From: Peptostreptococcaceae bacterium
GTDB lineage: Bacteria > Bacillota > Clostridia > Peptostreptococcales > Peptostreptococcaceae
Reading direction: 5' to 3'
Assembly (NCBI GenBank): GCA_902363255.1
Contig: CABIZO010000009.1
Span: 14,753 to 78,752 of the forward strand
Length of the DNA stretch: 64,000 bases
Position 1 is the first letter of the stretch. Every line of letters starts with the position of its first letter. The notes under the pieces are model-generated. The model did no database searches. It was not told the origin of the DNA and saw only the letters and a program-made list of their open reading frames with translations. Both the position numbers and the translations under genes were made by a program. Below are positions 1 to 8,375 of this stretch, one piece after another.

Positions 1-373
1 TCATTTCAGCTTCAAGTTTTGCAAGATCTTCAATAGTTAATCTTTGTTCTAAATCTATATCATAGTAGAATCCATTTTCTATACTTGGTCCTATAGCAAA
101 TTTAGCCTCTGGATATAATCTTTTTATAGCTTGTGCTAACATATGAGCAGAAGTATGTCTAAATACATCCTTACCTTCTACATCATCAAATTTAAATAAA
201 TTTAATGTACAGTCTTCTTTAACTATGTAGTCAAGTCCAACTACTTCGTCATTTACAGATGCTGCAACTACAGCTCTTGCTAAACCTTCACTAATTGATT
301 TTGCAATTTCTAAAACAGATAGTTCATTTTCAAATTCTTTTACTGATCCGTCTTTTAATGTAACTTTAATCAT
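1..373 (-). CDS. thrS: Threonyl-tRNA synthetase, N-terminal part (cut by window edge)
   Basis: Partial gene encoding about the first 124 residues. Translation from the ATG at 373 begins MIKVTLKDGS and runs through a TGS domain. It then enters the second N-terminal (editing) region, with the HTSAHMLAQA motif around residue 92; the HxxxH of this motif belongs to the metal-site signature of the ThrRS/AlaRS editing domain. The catalytic and anticodon-binding domains lie beyond base 1. The start is fixed by an AGGAGG site at 381-386. ThrRS charges tRNA-Thr in the cytoplasm. The T-box leader immediately upstream independently supports the call and indicates induction by uncharged tRNA-Thr. Confidence 0.95.
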   Translation of the reverse strand, partial: MIKVTLKDGSVKEFENELSVLEIAKSISEGLARAVVAASVNDEVVGLDYIVKEDCTLNLFKFDDVEGKDVFRHTSAHMLAQAIKRLYPEAKFAIGPSIENGFYYDIDLEQRLTIEDLAKLEAEM

Positions 374-406
374 AATTATGCCTCCTATAAAATTTATATT
401 ATTACA

Positions 407-442
407 ATAAAAAAACTCGTCCCATAAAATTTGGGACGAGTT
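407..442 (-). terminator. T-box terminator hairpin
   Basis: An 11-bp perfect stem (AACTCGTCCCA, 432-442, paired with 414-424) has a 7-nt loop and is followed on the minus strand by a run of T. It is the terminator half of the T-box switch, located between the T-box core and the thrS ribosome binding site. Confidence 0.9.
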
Positions 443-655
443 GTATGTCGTGGTTCCACCCAAGTTGATATATAGTAGATATATATCCTCTTGATGACTA
501 TAAGGTCGTCAACCGAATACTTTCACATATATTATATGCTACTAAATTCTGCTCCAAGTTAGTTTTCAAATAGGATTATTTTCGACGAGCTCACAGCCAA
601 GGCTCATCTTCTCTGTAAAATAATTAATCTATTCTACTTAGTCTCTTCATCGCAT
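409..655 (-). promoter_or_regulatory. T-box leader of thrS
   Basis: Read on the minus strand, the leader has a stem I region starting near 650 (GATGAAGAGACTAAGTAGA, then GCTGTGAGCTCGTCG). The T-box core TGGGTGGAACCACG is at 449-462, and a terminator hairpin follows. The core matches the conserved AGGGTGGNACCGCG antiterminator element. The specifier codon is probably the ACU in AAAACUAACUUGG near 555-570, as expected for Thr, but I assigned it by eye. Uncharged tRNA-Thr should stabilise the antiterminator and allow thrS transcription. Confidence 0.9.
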
Positions 656-716
656 TATTTTTAATTAATTTTAATTATATCAGATAGGTATTTATCATTC
701 AACCATAATATAATAA

Positions 717-1511
717 TTAATTGCTATATATTACTGTTACTTTACCTTCAAATAATAAATTCACTATTTCTATAATTTCCTTTGACTTTTTATTATTCGA
801 ATTATCAAGTATCTCTATTTTTTTAGGACACAATGTCATTATTGCACTTATGAGAATATCCTCATTATTTAAATCTTCCTGCATAGCAAGATTTCTAATT
901 TCTTCATTATTAAGATTTTCAACTTCATTTCCATTTTCATCACTTAATATAAAGCGACCATCTTTCATTATTGTAATTCTTAATAGTTCCATCTTAGCTT
1001 CTTGTATATCGATAAAATATTTTAGAGAATCTAGAAATTCTTTTTTATCTCTTTTAATAAGATGTTCTTCCAATGCAATATCACTTAATATAGAAATATA
1101 ACTAATAAAATCTTTCATCCTAAATTTTAAAAAACCGTCTAAATTTAAATCATCATTTTCTATAATAAATTCATTTACTTTACTATATATAGTTTCTTTT
1201 ATAAAATCTTGTTTTTTATCAAATAAACTTATCGCTTCTATATATACATTTTTTTTATCCTCTTCATTTATATTAGTATAAGTTTTCCATATGTAATCTT
1301 TTAAATTTCTCTCTTTTATTAAACTTATTATTAAATCTGCAATTTCAGAGCAAAGTGAATCATAACCCTCCATCTCAGACATATCTACATAGATACGGTC
1401 TAATTTTTTATCATAACTAATTATTTTAGAGTAATCCTTTCCATATAAAAAACCTCTTATTAGTCCTATATCTTGGGGTAAAAAACTTATTTGCATAGTT
1501 CTATCTGTCAC
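717..1511 (-). CDS. ytxC: YtxC-like sporulation protein
   Basis: A 264-residue, mostly helical, charged, soluble protein. The N-terminal segment MTDRTMQISFLPQDIGLIRG, the length, and the position directly upstream of thrS match the YtxC family, which is linked to sporulation but has no known biochemical function. The start is a GTG at 1509-1511, preceded by AAAGGGG about nine bases away; an ATG five codons later is the alternative. No transmembrane segment or catalytic motif is visible. The assignment rests on gene order plus sequence character, so the family name is likely rather than certain. Confidence 0.7.
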   Translation of the reverse strand: MTDRTMQISFLPQDIGLIRGFLYGKDYSKIISYDKKLDRIYVDMSEMEGYDSLCSEIADLIISLIKERNLKDYIWKTYTNINEEDKKNVYIEAISLFDKKQDFIKETIYSKVNEFIIENDDLNLDGFLKFRMKDFISYISILSDIALEEHLIKRDKKEFLDSLKYFIDIQEAKMELLRITIMKDGRFILSDENGNEVENLNNEEIRNLAMQEDLNNEDILISAIMTLCPKKIEILDNSNNKKSKEIIEIVNLLFEGKVTVIYSN

Positions 1512-1694
1512 TGTATATCGCCCCTTTCAAAGAATTAAAAGAAACTTATTTTAGCTTAATACATTAGTTCTTATCTATCATAATTTTTTAATCACTTTAC
1601 TCATATAAATTCTTTATAATCTTACCGATAGTTATATTATTAAACATTTTTTTAATTTTTATAAGCTCTAATTGAATATATTTTTTTACAAAAA

Positions 1695-1727
1695 TAAAAA
1701 GCCATTTTATATTATAATGGCTTTTAT
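1695..1727 (-). terminator. Terminator after deoB
   Basis: Inverted repeat AAAAGCCATT (1697-1706) / AATGGCTTTT (1716-1725) follows the deoB stop codon and has a T-rich tract on the minus strand. It ends the transporter-udp-deoB operon. Confidence 0.8.
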
Positions 1728-1760
1728 AAATTCAAATTTAGTATTATTTATATCTTATTT

Positions 1761-2939
1761 TTATTTTAATTTATCTAAAATGGATTGACCTATACAATTA
1801 TCTAACTTATCTAATCCAAAGTTATCTAAAATAGTAGCTCCTATATTGGCAAATGTATCACCAGTTTCAAGTAAACCATTCCCAGTTATATACGGTGAAT
1901 ATATAAGCAAAGGTACCATTTCTCTAGTATGATCCGTACCTATATAAGTAGGGTCATTTCCATGGTCTGCTGTAATTAAGAGCAAATCATCCTCATTTAA
2001 TTTTTCAATTAATCTTCCAAGTAGTTTATCAAACTTTTCAAGTTCTTGACCATAACCTTCTGGATTTCGTCTATGACCCCATAAAGCATCGAAATCTACT
2101 AAATTAACAAAGCATAATCCATGAAAATCTTTATCTAGCATTTCTATAGTTTGCTCCATTCCTTGTTCACTACTTATTGATGTACAGTATTCAGTTATAC
2201 CTTTACCATCAAAGATGTCATTGATTTTTCCTATTGCAATTACATCAAACTTATTTTCCTTAAGAGAATCTAGTATCGTTTTACCATATGGTTTTAAAGC
2301 ATAATCGTGACGATTGCTAGTTCTTTTAAACTCAAACTTATTATTCCCTATATATGGTCTTGCAATAATTCTACCAACTTTCCATTCTGGCTTCATTGTA
2401 ACTTCTCTAGCAATTTCACAATATTTGTATAAGTTTTTTAATCCCATTTTTTCTTCATGACCACATATTTGTAGCACTGAATCTGCCGATGTGTAAACAA
2501 TTACATCTCCTGTTTTTATTTCATGCTCACCATATTCTTGTAATATTTCTGTACCACTTGCAGATTTATTTCCTACTATTTTTCTTCCAAACCTTTTTTC
2601 CAATTCCTTAATTAATTCTTTCGGAAATCCATTCTCAGTAAATGTTTTAAACGGAGTAGTAACCTTTAACCCCATCATCTCCCAATGACCAGTCATAGTA
2701 TCTTTACCTACACTTGCTTCTTTTAATTTTAGTGCATATCCCATAACTTCATCATTTGTTATATCACATAGATTTCCTAATCCTAACTTTCTTAGATTTG
2801 GTATATTTAATCCATTTTGAGTGTCCCATATATGTTTAAATGTATTAACGTTAATATCACCATATTCTTCTGAATCATCCATACTACCAATTCCAAGGGA
2901 GTCTATAACAATTGTAAATATACGTCTATATCTTTTCAT
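1761..2939 (-). CDS. deoB: Phosphopentomutase DeoB
   Basis: A 392-residue cytosolic enzyme of the alkaline phosphatase superfamily. It interconverts (deoxy)ribose 1-phosphate and 5-phosphate, the step after nucleoside phosphorolysis. Visible motifs are the metal ligand region IDSLGIG (residues 12-18), DTMTGHWE (about 80-87) carrying the threonine that becomes phosphorylated, and the C-terminal metal-site segments ADHGNDPT and TDHTRE. Length is normal for the family. It is the last gene of the transporter-udp-deoB operon, 80 bp behind udp, so it channels the ribose 1-phosphate made by Udp into the pentose phosphate pathway. The start at 2939 has AAGGG upstream. Confidence 0.96.
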   Translation of the reverse strand: MKRYRRIFTIVIDSLGIGSMDDSEEYGDINVNTFKHIWDTQNGLNIPNLRKLGLGNLCDITNDEVMGYALKLKEASVGKDTMTGHWEMMGLKVTTPFKTFTENGFPKELIKELEKRFGRKIVGNKSASGTEILQEYGEHEIKTGDVIVYTSADSVLQICGHEEKMGLKNLYKYCEIAREVTMKPEWKVGRIIARPYIGNNKFEFKRTSNRHDYALKPYGKTILDSLKENKFDVIAIGKINDIFDGKGITEYCTSISSEQGMEQTIEMLDKDFHGLCFVNLVDFDALWGHRRNPEGYGQELEKFDKLLGRLIEKLNEDDLLLITADHGNDPTYIGTDHTREMVPLLIYSPYITGNGLLETGDTFANIGATILDNFGLDKLDNCIGQSILDKLK

Positions 2940-3019
2940 ATCTATTATAACCCTTCTTTAATTATCTGAATATAAAAGTGATAGTTGAACAATAAATATT
3001 ATCCAACTATCAAAATATG

Positions 3020-3787
3020 CTACTTATTATCTTCTTTTATTAACTTTTTAATTGCTTCAATTGCAATTTTTATAGCTGGTTCAATATCATAATTACCTAT
3101 ATTAGACAGACCTGCTTTTTCTCTTTCTTGATTTGCTACAGCCAATAGAATTGTTCCGCATCTAACTTTTAGGTAACTTCCAACTGTAAATAATGCTGCT
3201 GATTCCATTTCTGATCCTAAACAACCTAAATCTAACCATGCATTCCATTTACCTTCCAACTCATATCTTACAGGCATTTTTTCTGGTGAGTGTTGTCCAT
3301 AAAAAGAATCTTTACATTGAACTACCCCAACATGAGGATTATAATTTGCTTCTTTTGCTGAAGATGCTAATGCATTAACTATTTCATGGTTTGCTACAGC
3401 TGGGAATTCAATAGGAGCATACTCCTTACTTGTCCCTTCGTTTCTAACAGCACCTGTAGCAACTATTAAATCGCCACCTTTAACATCTAAGTTCATTCCA
3501 CCGCATGTACCAACACGTATAAATGTATCTGCTCCTGCATCTACCAATTCTTGTAATGCTATTGCTGCACTTGGACCACCGATACCTGTTGATGTAACAC
3601 TAACTTTAACACCATCTAAATATCCAGTATATGTTGTATATTCTCTTAAATCTGCTATTTTTTCTGCATTATCTAAATATTGAGCTATTTTTTCACAACG
3701 CTTTGGATCTCCTGGCATAATTACATATTTCCCTACTTCATTATCACACACTCCAATATGAAACTGTTTTCCATCTGCTCTTTTCAT
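3020..3787 (-). CDS. udp: Uridine phosphorylase
   Basis: About 255 residues, PNP/UDP phosphorylase family. It splits uridine with phosphate to uracil and ribose 1-phosphate. Seen motifs: phosphate-binding MPGDPKR, STGIGGPS, RVGTCGG, and GSEMESAALF, which contacts the ribose. The call to uridine rather than purine nucleosides follows the resemblance to E. coli Udp in these segments. I chose the ATG at 3787 because GGGAG lies 12 bases upstream and the N-terminus then aligns with Udp. An ATG at 3811 would add eight residues but lacks a ribosome binding site. It lies between the MFS transporter and deoB, forming an uptake-to-central-metabolism path. Confidence 0.92.
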   Translation of the reverse strand: MKRADGKQFHIGVCDNEVGKYVIMPGDPKRCEKIAQYLDNAEKIADLREYTTYTGYLDGVKVSVTSTGIGGPSAAIALQELVDAGADTFIRVGTCGGMNLDVKGGDLIVATGAVRNEGTSKEYAPIEFPAVANHEIVNALASSAKEANYNPHVGVVQCKDSFYGQHSPEKMPVRYELEGKWNAWLDLGCLGSEMESAALFTVGSYLKVRCGTILLAVANQEREKAGLSNIGNYDIEPAIKIAIEAIKKLIKEDNK

Positions 3788-3826
3788 TTTTTTAATATTC
3801 TCCCTTATCATTTTATTATATTTAAA

Positions 3827-5188
3827 TTATTTTGATAAACCTAAGTTTTTCTTAGCAACGCTTACAGCTATAGAACTTAATAATATACAAATTACAAATC
3901 CTAATAAAATATTACTATATATTATTCCTTCACTTTTCATAAAGCTAACAATAGCATTTGTTTGCATATGTTCCATTGTTAATAGTTTTCCAGTTATAAC
4001 AATTCCAATAGAAGATGTAATTTTTATACATAAGTTAAAGAATCCTAACCCTGCTCCTGTTTTATCTTTTGGTAATGAATTTATTACCATAGTCATAATC
4101 GGTGTGTATAATATTGAAAATCCACCATTAAACAAACAAGATATAAATCCTAATAAAATTATACTTCTATCTAAAAATGCTGCCCCAAGTACTAATGCAC
4201 TCACTAAACATGTAAATGCTATTGCTATTGTTTTTATAACACCAAGTTTTTGAGTTATTTTACTTCCAAATATACCTATAGATAAACCTACTAAATAACT
4301 TGGTAGTAGTATCATTGAAATTGCATCTAACTGTATTCCATGAACTTTTGATGCCATAAATGAAAATAAGAATGAATATGAACCCTGTATGCTATAAGTT
4401 AAAAATACAATTAGCATTACATTCATGTATTTTTTATTTTTAAAGAAATCAATTGTAATAAATGCATCTGATTTCTTTGTTATATATATAAAGAACATGG
4501 CTATACTTAAAATGCATGCTATTAATATGTAAATATTCATTACTGTAAAGTATAAAGATATAAACAACGAAACACATGCTAGTAAAAATAATCCTATAAA
4601 ATCAATTTTTGTTTTACTCTCTTTGGAATCTTCAGGTAAATATTTCATTATAAAAGGAATCGTAAATAAAGATAGCATTGGAACTAAAAATAAATATTTC
4701 CAACCTATATAAGTAGCAAATAATCCTCCCATTAAAATCCCTAGCGCTTGTCCACTAGAAAAACATGCTGTATTAAAACCATAATATTTCATTCTATTAT
4801 TTTCACTTAAATATCTTGTAGCTGTTAAAATAAGCAATGCTGATGCACAAGTTCCTCCTGCCATTTGTATAGCTCTAGAAATTACAACCATAATAAATGA
4901 ATCGGTAAATAAAAATCCTATAGCTGAACCTGAAGATAAAATTACAATACCAATTATCATCAATTTTCTAACACTTAGAAAATCTGATAAAGAAGCATAA
5001 ATCATATATGCCACTCCCATTACAAGTAAGGATACTGAAGATTGTATACTCACAGTTGATGAAGAAATTGCATAATCTTTTGATATCATTGGTGCACTAA
5101 TATTAAATGCCTCCATAAGTGTTCCTGCCAAAATAAATACAATCATTATCATAGGCATGACTTTTTCAATATTATTTTGTTCTTCCAT
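3827..5188 (-). CDS. MFS transporter, probable nucleoside importer
   Basis: A 453-residue integral membrane protein with roughly 12-14 hydrophobic helices, resembling the DHA2/drug-resistance branch of the major facilitator superfamily. The start is the ATG at 5188, preceded by AGGGAG five bases away; an upstream ATG at 5221 has no such site. It is the first gene of an operon with udp and deoB (gaps of 39 and 80 bp), so import of uridine or another nucleoside is inferred from context. Sequence alone would also allow a drug or base exporter. Its promoter carries a cre-like element and a palindrome just downstream of the -10. Confidence 0.85.
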   Translation of the reverse strand: MEEQNNIEKVMPMIMIVFILAGTLMEAFNISAPMISKDYAISSSTVSIQSSVSLLVMGVAYMIYASLSDFLSVRKLMIIGIVILSSGSAIGFLFTDSFIMVVISRAIQMAGGTCASALLILTATRYLSENNRMKYYGFNTACFSSGQALGILMGGLFATYIGWKYLFLVPMLSLFTIPFIMKYLPEDSKESKTKIDFIGLFLLACVSLFISLYFTVMNIYILIACILSIAMFFIYITKKSDAFITIDFFKNKKYMNVMLIVFLTYSIQGSYSFLFSFMASKVHGIQLDAISMILLPSYLVGLSIGIFGSKITQKLGVIKTIAIAFTCLVSALVLGAAFLDRSIILLGFISCLFNGGFSILYTPIMTMVINSLPKDKTGAGLGFFNLCIKITSSIGIVITGKLLTMEHMQTNAIVSFMKSEGIIYSNILLGFVICILLSSIAVSVAKKNLGLSK

Positions 5189-5245
5189 AACTACTCCCTT
5201 TTTGTACATTATTTTATACATCCTTTCTTAGTTGTATATATTGTT

Positions 5246-5258
5246 GTATATTCTATAC
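5246..5258. promoter_or_regulatory. Palindromic operator, probably for the adjacent GntR regulator
   Basis: GTATATTCTATAC is a perfect 5-3-5 inverted repeat placed seven bases downstream of the -10 box of the nucleoside operon, where a bound repressor would block transcription start. GntR/HutC-type sites are short A/T-rich palindromes with GT...AC ends, and a GntR/UTRA gene is adjacent. That this regulator binds here is inference. Confidence 0.55.
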
Positions 5259-5264
5259 AGGTTA

Positions 5265-5294
5265 ATATTAGCACTACTTTGCAAACGTTGTCAA
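5265..5294 (-). promoter_or_regulatory. Promoter of the nucleoside operon
   Basis: TTGACA (5289-5294), 18-bp spacer, TAATAT (5265-5270) on the minus strand, about 77 bases before the transporter start. The -35 is a perfect consensus hexamer and lies inside the cre-like site. Confidence 0.75.
5279..5294. promoter_or_regulatory. cre site (CcpA) on the nucleoside operon promoter
   Basis: On the minus strand TTGACAACGTTTGCAA fits the WTGNNARCGNWWWCAW consensus at every informative position except one W. It covers the -35 box, so CcpA with HPr-Ser-P would exclude RNA polymerase when a preferred sugar is present. The HPr kinase gene is also in this window. Confidence 0.7.
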
Positions 5295-5304
5295 CAAAAT
5301 AAAT

Positions 5305-5336
5305 AAAAAAAGACCAAATTAAATTTGATCTTTTTT
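5305..5336 (-). terminator. Terminator of the gntR gene
   Basis: The hairpin GATCAAATTT / AAATTTGGTC on the minus strand has one U-G wobble that pairs only in the minus-strand RNA. It is followed by seven T and overlaps the gntR stop codon. It separates gntR from the nucleoside operon promoter. Confidence 0.8.
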
Positions 5337-6066
5337 ATTTATTACAATATATTTTTAAATTAGCTCGATTTAAAGGAATATAATACTTACTATGAGCTAT
5401 AACATCACCCTTAGCATCTAATACTGTCTCCATAATCATCTGAAATAAGTTCGTATCATTTTCTATTTCCTTACTCTTCAAATTTTCAGTTTCATTAACA
5501 ACTCTTAATTCAATTATCGATGAATGTGCGTATTCATATATTTTATTTTCCATAAAATCTAAAAGCTCCGAACTGTTATTTAAATCTACATCATTCAGAT
5601 ATTCCGAATCTGCGGGTAAATGCGAAAAACAGTATGCTTTAATACTTCCTTCGTTTTTATAATACCTATGTACAGCCAACACTACTGAGAACTTACTTTT
5701 TAAAATTCTTTCTGTATACTCCGTCGATATACCAGGAATTAACTCAATAGTAACATCATCTAAATTATCTAAACAACTTTTATATACAGGATTGCTCATT
5801 TTTTCAAGCCCAACACTATCTTTATTAAGTGTTTTTCTAACAAAATTACCTATACCTCTTCTCGACTCAATTATACCATCTTCTTGCAATAAAGCTAATG
5901 ACTGCCTAAGCGTCATTCTACTTATCCCCATTTGTTTTGCTAATACAGGTTCTGTAGGTAATTTACTACCTTCAGGGTATAATCCATCTTGAATAAGTTT
6001 TAATATTTTATTATACGCAACTGCATATTTAGCCGCTTTATCATTAGAACGGTTATTTTCAATCAC
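5335..6066 (-). CDS. GntR-family regulator with UTRA ligand domain
   Basis: A 243-residue DNA-binding protein. Residues about 15-80 form the GntR winged helix, with the recognition segment LAKQMGISRMTLRQSLALL followed by the wing IIESRRGIGNFV. The rest matches a UTRA (HutC/FarR-type) effector-binding domain. The start is GTG at 6066 with GAGGAAG upstream; the overlapping ATG is out of frame and stops at once. It is transcribed in the same direction as the transporter-udp-deoB operon but separated from it by a terminator and a new promoter. Repression of that operon, with relief by a nucleoside or sugar phosphate, is inferred from position and from the palindrome at 5246-5258. Confidence 0.88.
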   Translation of the reverse strand: MIENNRSNDKAAKYAVAYNKILKLIQDGLYPEGSKLPTEPVLAKQMGISRMTLRQSLALLQEDGIIESRRGIGNFVRKTLNKDSVGLEKMSNPVYKSCLDNLDDVTIELIPGISTEYTERILKSKFSVVLAVHRYYKNEGSIKAYCFSHLPADSEYLNDVDLNNSSELLDFMENKIYEYAHSSIIELRVVNETENLKSKEIENDTNLFQMIMETVLDAKGDVIAHSKYYIPLNRANLKIYCNK

Positions 6067-6310
6067 ATTATCACTTCCTCACTTTTACATTATACAATGT
6101 TCATAAACTTTTAAACACTCTTTTATTAAAAGGTATATAATTATTCAATTTTACCTGTAAATAATAATATTCTAAACTAAAACTTGAAACATATTAAAAT
6201 CTCATCTACAATTTCACGTGCTTTGCCATAATGTTTTAATGTTTTATTTATTCCTATTATATACTTTCAACATTTTATGTAGTAAATTATTCTTTGTATT
6301 ATAAAATAAA

Positions 6311-6341
6311 AAAGCTATGAAATTTTAAATTTCATAGCTTT
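6311..6341 (-). terminator. Terminator of the nucleoside ABC transporter operon
   Basis: Inverted repeat AAAGCTATGAAATTT / AAATTTCATAGCTTT has a near-zero loop and lies immediately after the last permease gene. The remaining roughly 270 bp up to the gntR start holds no gene. It contains TATAAT (6091-6096) inside the imperfect palindrome ACATTGTATAATGT, a likely gntR -10 region with a weak -35. Confidence 0.85.
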
Positions 6342-6348
6342 AAATTAA

Positions 6349-7284
6349 TTATCTTTCACCTTTTTTGTATGGATTACCTAAAGCTGAAGGAGCTTTAGAA
6401 CTCTTAACAAATAATACTAATACTATTAATGTAACTATATAAGGTATCATAGATAATAAGTTTTCATTAATTTTAAATGGTAATGTTGGGCTTCCGAAGT
6501 ATACAGATAATGCTGTAGAGAATCCAAATAGAACACAAGCAAGTGCCGCCCATTGTGGTCTCCATTTACCGAATATAACAGCTGCCATAGCTATATACCC
6601 TTGTCCAGATACTAGCGTAGGTCTGAATGAAGAAACTAATGCTAAAGACATTGATGCTCCTCCAAGTCCTGCTAAGAATCCTGAGATTAAAACTCCACTG
6701 TATCTAACTCTAGCAACATTTATACCTAAAGTATCTGCTGCTCCTGGATGTTCACCAACTGCTCTTATTCTAAGACCAAACTTAGTTTTATATAAAACAT
6801 AATATGCTACAACTATTAATGCAAATGCAATATAAACTGTTGCATAATTATTAAATATTGAATCTAATATTCCACCTGACTTAAATACACCGTTAAATAA
6901 TCTTGGCATTTTATTTGCCATGTCTATAGTAGGTGTAGTTGTCGCCCCATCAAATATTATTTTAGCTAGGAATAATGCAAACCCTGGTGCTAAAAGGTTT
7001 ATAGCAACACCTGATATTGTATGATCTGCATTGAATTTTATAGTTGCTATAGCATGAATCAATGCAAAGAATGCTCCTGCTAAACCACCTATTAAAAATG
7101 CTAGCCATGGATTACCAGTTAAATACCCTGCTGTTGCTCCTGCGAAAGCTCCTATTGTCATCATTCCTTCAAGTCCGATATTTACAATACCTGAGTTTTC
7201 AGAGAATACTCCTCCTAGTGCTGTATATATAAGGGGAGTTGAGTACATTAATGTTGTACTAATAATAATAGCTAAATCTTGCAT
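6349..7284 (-). CDS. nupQ: Nucleoside ABC transporter permease (NupQ-like)
   Basis: A 311-residue membrane protein of the BPD_transp_2 permease family (the sugar/nucleoside importer type), with about eight to ten hydrophobic helices. The N-terminal segment TPLIYTALGGVFSENSGIVNIGLEGMM and the later ATP-subunit contact region GINVARVRYSG are typical of the second permease of BMP-type nucleoside importers. Its ATG overlaps the preceding permease stop by one base (TAATG), showing translational coupling. With the other permease it forms the membrane channel. The substrate is probably purine and pyrimidine nucleosides, by analogy with Bacillus subtilis NupNOPQ. Confidence 0.9.
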   Translation of the reverse strand: MQDLAIIISTTLMYSTPLIYTALGGVFSENSGIVNIGLEGMMTIGAFAGATAGYLTGNPWLAFLIGGLAGAFFALIHAIATIKFNADHTISGVAINLLAPGFALFLAKIIFDGATTTPTIDMANKMPRLFNGVFKSGGILDSIFNNYATVYIAFALIVVAYYVLYKTKFGLRIRAVGEHPGAADTLGINVARVRYSGVLISGFLAGLGGASMSLALVSSFRPTLVSGQGYIAMAAVIFGKWRPQWAALACVLFGFSTALSVYFGSPTLPFKINENLLSMIPYIVTLIVLVLFVKSSKAPSALGNPYKKGER

Positions 7285-8375
7285 TATGCGTTACCCCCTT
7301 TTGCTTTCTTTTCTTTCATTTTTAAGTATATAAGTCTTAATGCACTACTTAATGCTATAAAGTAAACTATTGACCCTATAACTATATTTATTACTTCTGA
7401 TGGTGCTCCAACTGATTGCATTTTTATACCACCATATTTAAATGCACCAAATAATAATCCTGAGAATATAACTCCTATTGGATTGCTGTTTGCTATTAAA
7501 GCAACAGCTATACCATCAAATCCATATCCTTCTTGTGCTGCAAGAACTGTTATATTATGAGTAACACCCATAACTTGTATTGCTCCAGCAACCCCAGCTA
7601 ATAAACCAGCTATAGCCATAGATTTTAATATAGATTTATTGACATCTATACCAGCATATTCTGCTGCATATTTATTATGACCAACTGCTCTAAGTTCAAA
7701 ACCTAAAGTAGTTTTTGTTAATATAAACCATATTACAAATACTAGTATTAAAGATATTACTATACCCCAGTTAACACTTGTTGCTGGACCAACTAAGTCT
7801 TTTAACCATGTAATTGATATACTTGCACTTTCATTTATATTAACCGATGCTTCACTATTTGGTATTGATAAGAAACTATTTGAAACCATAAAGTTACTTA
7901 AATAAAATGCTATCCAGTTTAACATTATAGTTACTATAACTTCATTTATACCAAACTTAGATTTTAAGAAACCTGCTATAGCTCCCCATAAACCACCAGC
8001 GATTGCTGCTGCTATTATAACAAGTGGTATATGAATTATAGCTGGTAATTTAAGTGTATATCCTAATATAGTTGCCACTAATGCACCTATAATAAATTGT
8101 CCTTCTGCACCAATATTAAATAAACCTGTTTTAAAGGCAAATGCTATTGATAGACCTGTAAGTATATATGGTGTTGCTTTTATTATTGTCCAAGCTATAT
8201 ATTTAGGCTTTCCTATTATACCTTCTATCATAGCTCCATAAGCAGTTATTGGATTATTCCCTGAAATTGTAAGAACTATCGCTCCAACAATTAATCCAAG
8301 AAGTATAGATAATAGGGAGAACTTAACTGCATCATTTATAAGTGGTTTCTTTTTAGAGTTTAAACTATTTTCCAC
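7284..8375 (-). CDS. nupP: Nucleoside ABC transporter permease (NupP-like)
   Basis: About 363 residues, multi-spanning, same permease family as its downstream partner. Diagnostic stretches are LTGLSIAFAFKTGLFNIGAE (about 75-95) and the coupling region LRAVGHNKYAAEYAGIDV. I prefer the GTG at 8375, which lies eight bases after AGGAGG; a GTG at 8384 falls inside that ribosome binding site and cannot be the start. The gene overlaps the end of the ATPase gene by 11 bases, so ATPase and both permeases are tightly co-translated. Confidence 0.9.
   Translation of the reverse strand: MENSLNSKKKPLINDAVKFSLLSILLGLIVGAIVLTISGNNPITAYGAMIEGIIGKPKYIAWTIIKATPYILTGLSIAFAFKTGLFNIGAEGQFIIGALVATILGYTLKLPAIIHIPLVIIAAAIAGGLWGAIAGFLKSKFGINEVIVTIMLNWIAFYLSNFMVSNSFLSIPNSEASVNINESASISITWLKDLVGPATSVNWGIVISLILVFVIWFILTKTTLGFELRAVGHNKYAAEYAGIDVNKSILKSMAIAGLLAGVAGAIQVMGVTHNITVLAAQEGYGFDGIAVALIANSNPIGVIFSGLLFGAFKYGGIKMQSVGAPSEVINIVIGSIVYFIALSSALRLIYLKMKEKKAKGGNA

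Noticed and set aside
721..1101. 126-codon open frame antisense to ytxC, and similar antisense frames such as 8918-9286
   Set aside because: No start signals; composition mirrors the coding strand of the real gene.
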